Shown here: in pieces, positions 63,184 to 64,000 of the stretch
How the letters are laid out: each line of letters starts with the position of its first letter
Numbering within the stretch: the stretch's first letter is position 1
DNA from: Pseudomarimonas salicorniae
GTDB lineage: Bacteria; Pseudomonadota; Gammaproteobacteria; Xanthomonadales; Xanthomonadaceae
Assembly (NCBI RefSeq): GCF_023156535.1
Contig: NZ_JALNMH010000001.1
Coordinates: 496,001-560,000, forward strand
Direction: 5' to 3'
DNA length: 64,000 bases
The notes under the pieces: generated by a model
Told to the model about the DNA's origin: nothing
The model's input: the letters and a program-made list of their open reading frames with translations, nothing else
Database searches by the model: none
Program-made: the position numbers and the translations under genes

Positions 63184-63846
63184 TCACTGGACCAGCTGCC
63201 CGTCGCGCAGCTCGATCAGCCGCTGACCGCGTCGCGCATACTCCGGGTTATGGGTGACCTGGACCACGGTGATGCCGTCGCGATTCAGCTCGCAGAGCAG
63301 GTCCATGATCAGCTCGCCCTGGCTGGAGTGCAGTGCGCCGGTGGGCTCGTCGGCGAGCAGCAGGGTCGGCCGCAGCAGGGCGGCGCGGGCCACCGCGATC
63401 ATCTGCTGCTGCCCGCCGGAGAGCTGGCGCGGGTACAGGCCGCGCTTGTCCTCGATCTCGAACCGGCGCAGCGCGGCATCGACCCGCTCACGGCGCTCGC
63501 TGCGGCCGACCCCGCGGTACTCCAGCGGCAGCTCCAGATTCTCCTGAACGCTGAGGTCGTCGAGCAGGTGGTAGTGCTGGAAGACGAAACCGACATGGTC
63601 GCGGGCAAAGGCCTTGCGATCGCGCTCCTTCATCGAGTGCAGGGCCTGGCCCTCAAAGGTGTATTCGCCCTTCCAGTCACCATCGAGCAGGCCGAGCACC
63701 GAAAGCAGGGACGACTTCCCCGAGCCCGAGGGGCCCATGATGCTGAGGAACTCACCCTTGCCGATGTCGAGTCGGATATCGCGCAGCACCCACTGCTCGC
63801 CAGCGGGGACGCGGAAGCTCTTGGACAGGCCTTGCAGGGAGATCAT
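63184..63846 (-). CDS. ABC transporter ATP-binding protein, MacB/LolD type
   Basis: This is a 220-residue ATPase. Walker A is GPSGSGKSS, followed by the MacB/LolD-type VGFVFQHYHLLDDLSVQENL, signature LSGGQQQ, Walker B LLADEPTGALHS and H-loop VTHNPEYA. The Ser after ALHS replaces the usual D-loop Asp-x (SALD in relatives), a minor departure. It drives a mechanotransducing permease; the C-terminal end of such a permease is encoded 25 bases upstream. The transported molecule is unknown. Confidence 0.93.
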   Translation of the reverse strand: MISLQGLSKSFRVPAGEQWVLRDIRLDIGKGEFLSIMGPSGSGKSSLLSVLGLLDGDWKGEYTFEGQALHSMKERDRKAFARDHVGFVFQHYHLLDDLSVQENLELPLEYRGVGRSERRERVDAALRRFEIEDKRGLYPRQLSGGQQQMIAVARAALLRPTLLLADEPTGALHSSQGELIMDLLCELNRDGITVVQVTHNPEYARRGQRLIELRDGQLVQ

Positions 63847-63871
63847 GAAGGGGTTCCGTGTTGGGTCGGGG

Positions 63872-64000
63872 TCAGTCGTAGCGCAGCGCGACCATCGGCT
63901 CGACGCCGAGGGCGCGCCGGGTCGGCAGCAGGGAGGCCAGCACGCCGACCAGGCAGAGCAGGCCGGCGACGCCGAGGAAGGTCAGCGGGTCGTGAGTCGA
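63872..64000 (-). CDS. ABC transporter permease (MacB/FtsX type), C-terminal end only
   Basis: Only the last 42 codons are in the window; the gene runs off the right edge. The visible part is a final membrane segment (FLGVAGLLCLVGVLASLLP) followed by TRRALGVEPMVALRYD, the typical C-terminus of FtsX-like permeases (R-x-A-x-x-x-(E/D)PM-x-ALR). It is the upstream gene of the ATPase and response-regulator cluster. Confidence 0.88.
   Translation of the reverse strand, partial: STHDPLTFLGVAGLLCLVGVLASLLPTRRALGVEPMVALRYD

Overview
The window is high-GC, gene-dense chromosomal DNA from a gammaproteobacterium. The gene content fits Lysobacterales/Xanthomonadales (Rhodanobacteraceae or Lysobacteraceae relatives): a secreted protein ending in an I-x-x-DGFE tail, DUF3667, DUF3619/DUF3106 and GumN-like proteins, an AcnD/PrpF methylcitrate pair, and dispersed palindromic repeats of the TGTAGGAGC / TGTGGGAGC type. 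No RNA genes, CRISPR arrays, complete insertion sequences or phage genes were recognised. The family-level placement is an inference from gene families, not a computed result.

Layout. 0-13.5 kb: the 3' end of mnmE; a secreted beta-helix protein; a hydrolase-NatA-NatB operon on the minus strand; a ferredoxin reductase; a YadG/YadH exporter; a Tyr/Pro-rich lipoprotein; then mnmG and a DUF2062 protein. 13.5-18.6 kb: a repeat-filled gap, a GumN-like protein, a membrane protein coupled to rraA, a TauE-like permease and alanine racemase. 18.6-24.4 kb is an accessory pocket with an unknown membrane protein, a broken Rhs remnant, short GT-rich tandem repeats and a Kelch-PKD-PPC protein. 24.4-29.3 kb: an exported trypsin-like protease, a triple-BON protein and a large secreted unknown.

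29.5-41.4 kb: priA is divergent from a sigma factor/DUF3619/DUF3106 operon, with a perfect palindrome of two DnaA boxes between them. Then come DUF4286/DUF3667, a MATE exporter, sppA, a small lipoprotein, an SDR, an MBL-fold protein and yajQ. 41.4-50.7 kb: a transmembrane Ser/Thr kinase, an orphan TRAP binding protein, a cytochrome c relic broken inside its heme motif, a frameshifted hrpB whose 3' end lies in a 192-bp tandem repeat, more palindromic repeats, and ubiJ-ubiB.

50.7-56.7 kb is the most unusual gene set: a TIR-like protein divergent from a sigma factor plus single-pass membrane (anti-sigma-like) protein pair, facing an exported TPR-CHAT protease homologue and a small membrane protein. 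A perfect inverted repeat sits over the -35 region of the sigma-factor gene. 56.8-64 kb: acnD and prpF (methylcitrate cycle) split by a divergent tonB-like gene, then a sigma-54 response regulator with an atypical GAFTDA loop behind a MacB-like ABC transporter that runs off the window.

Three coding lesions are visible: an in-frame stop in the Rhs remnant and apparent single-base deletions in the cytochrome relic and in hrpB. The last two lie within 500 bp of each other, so a local assembly error must be excluded before calling them pseudogenes.
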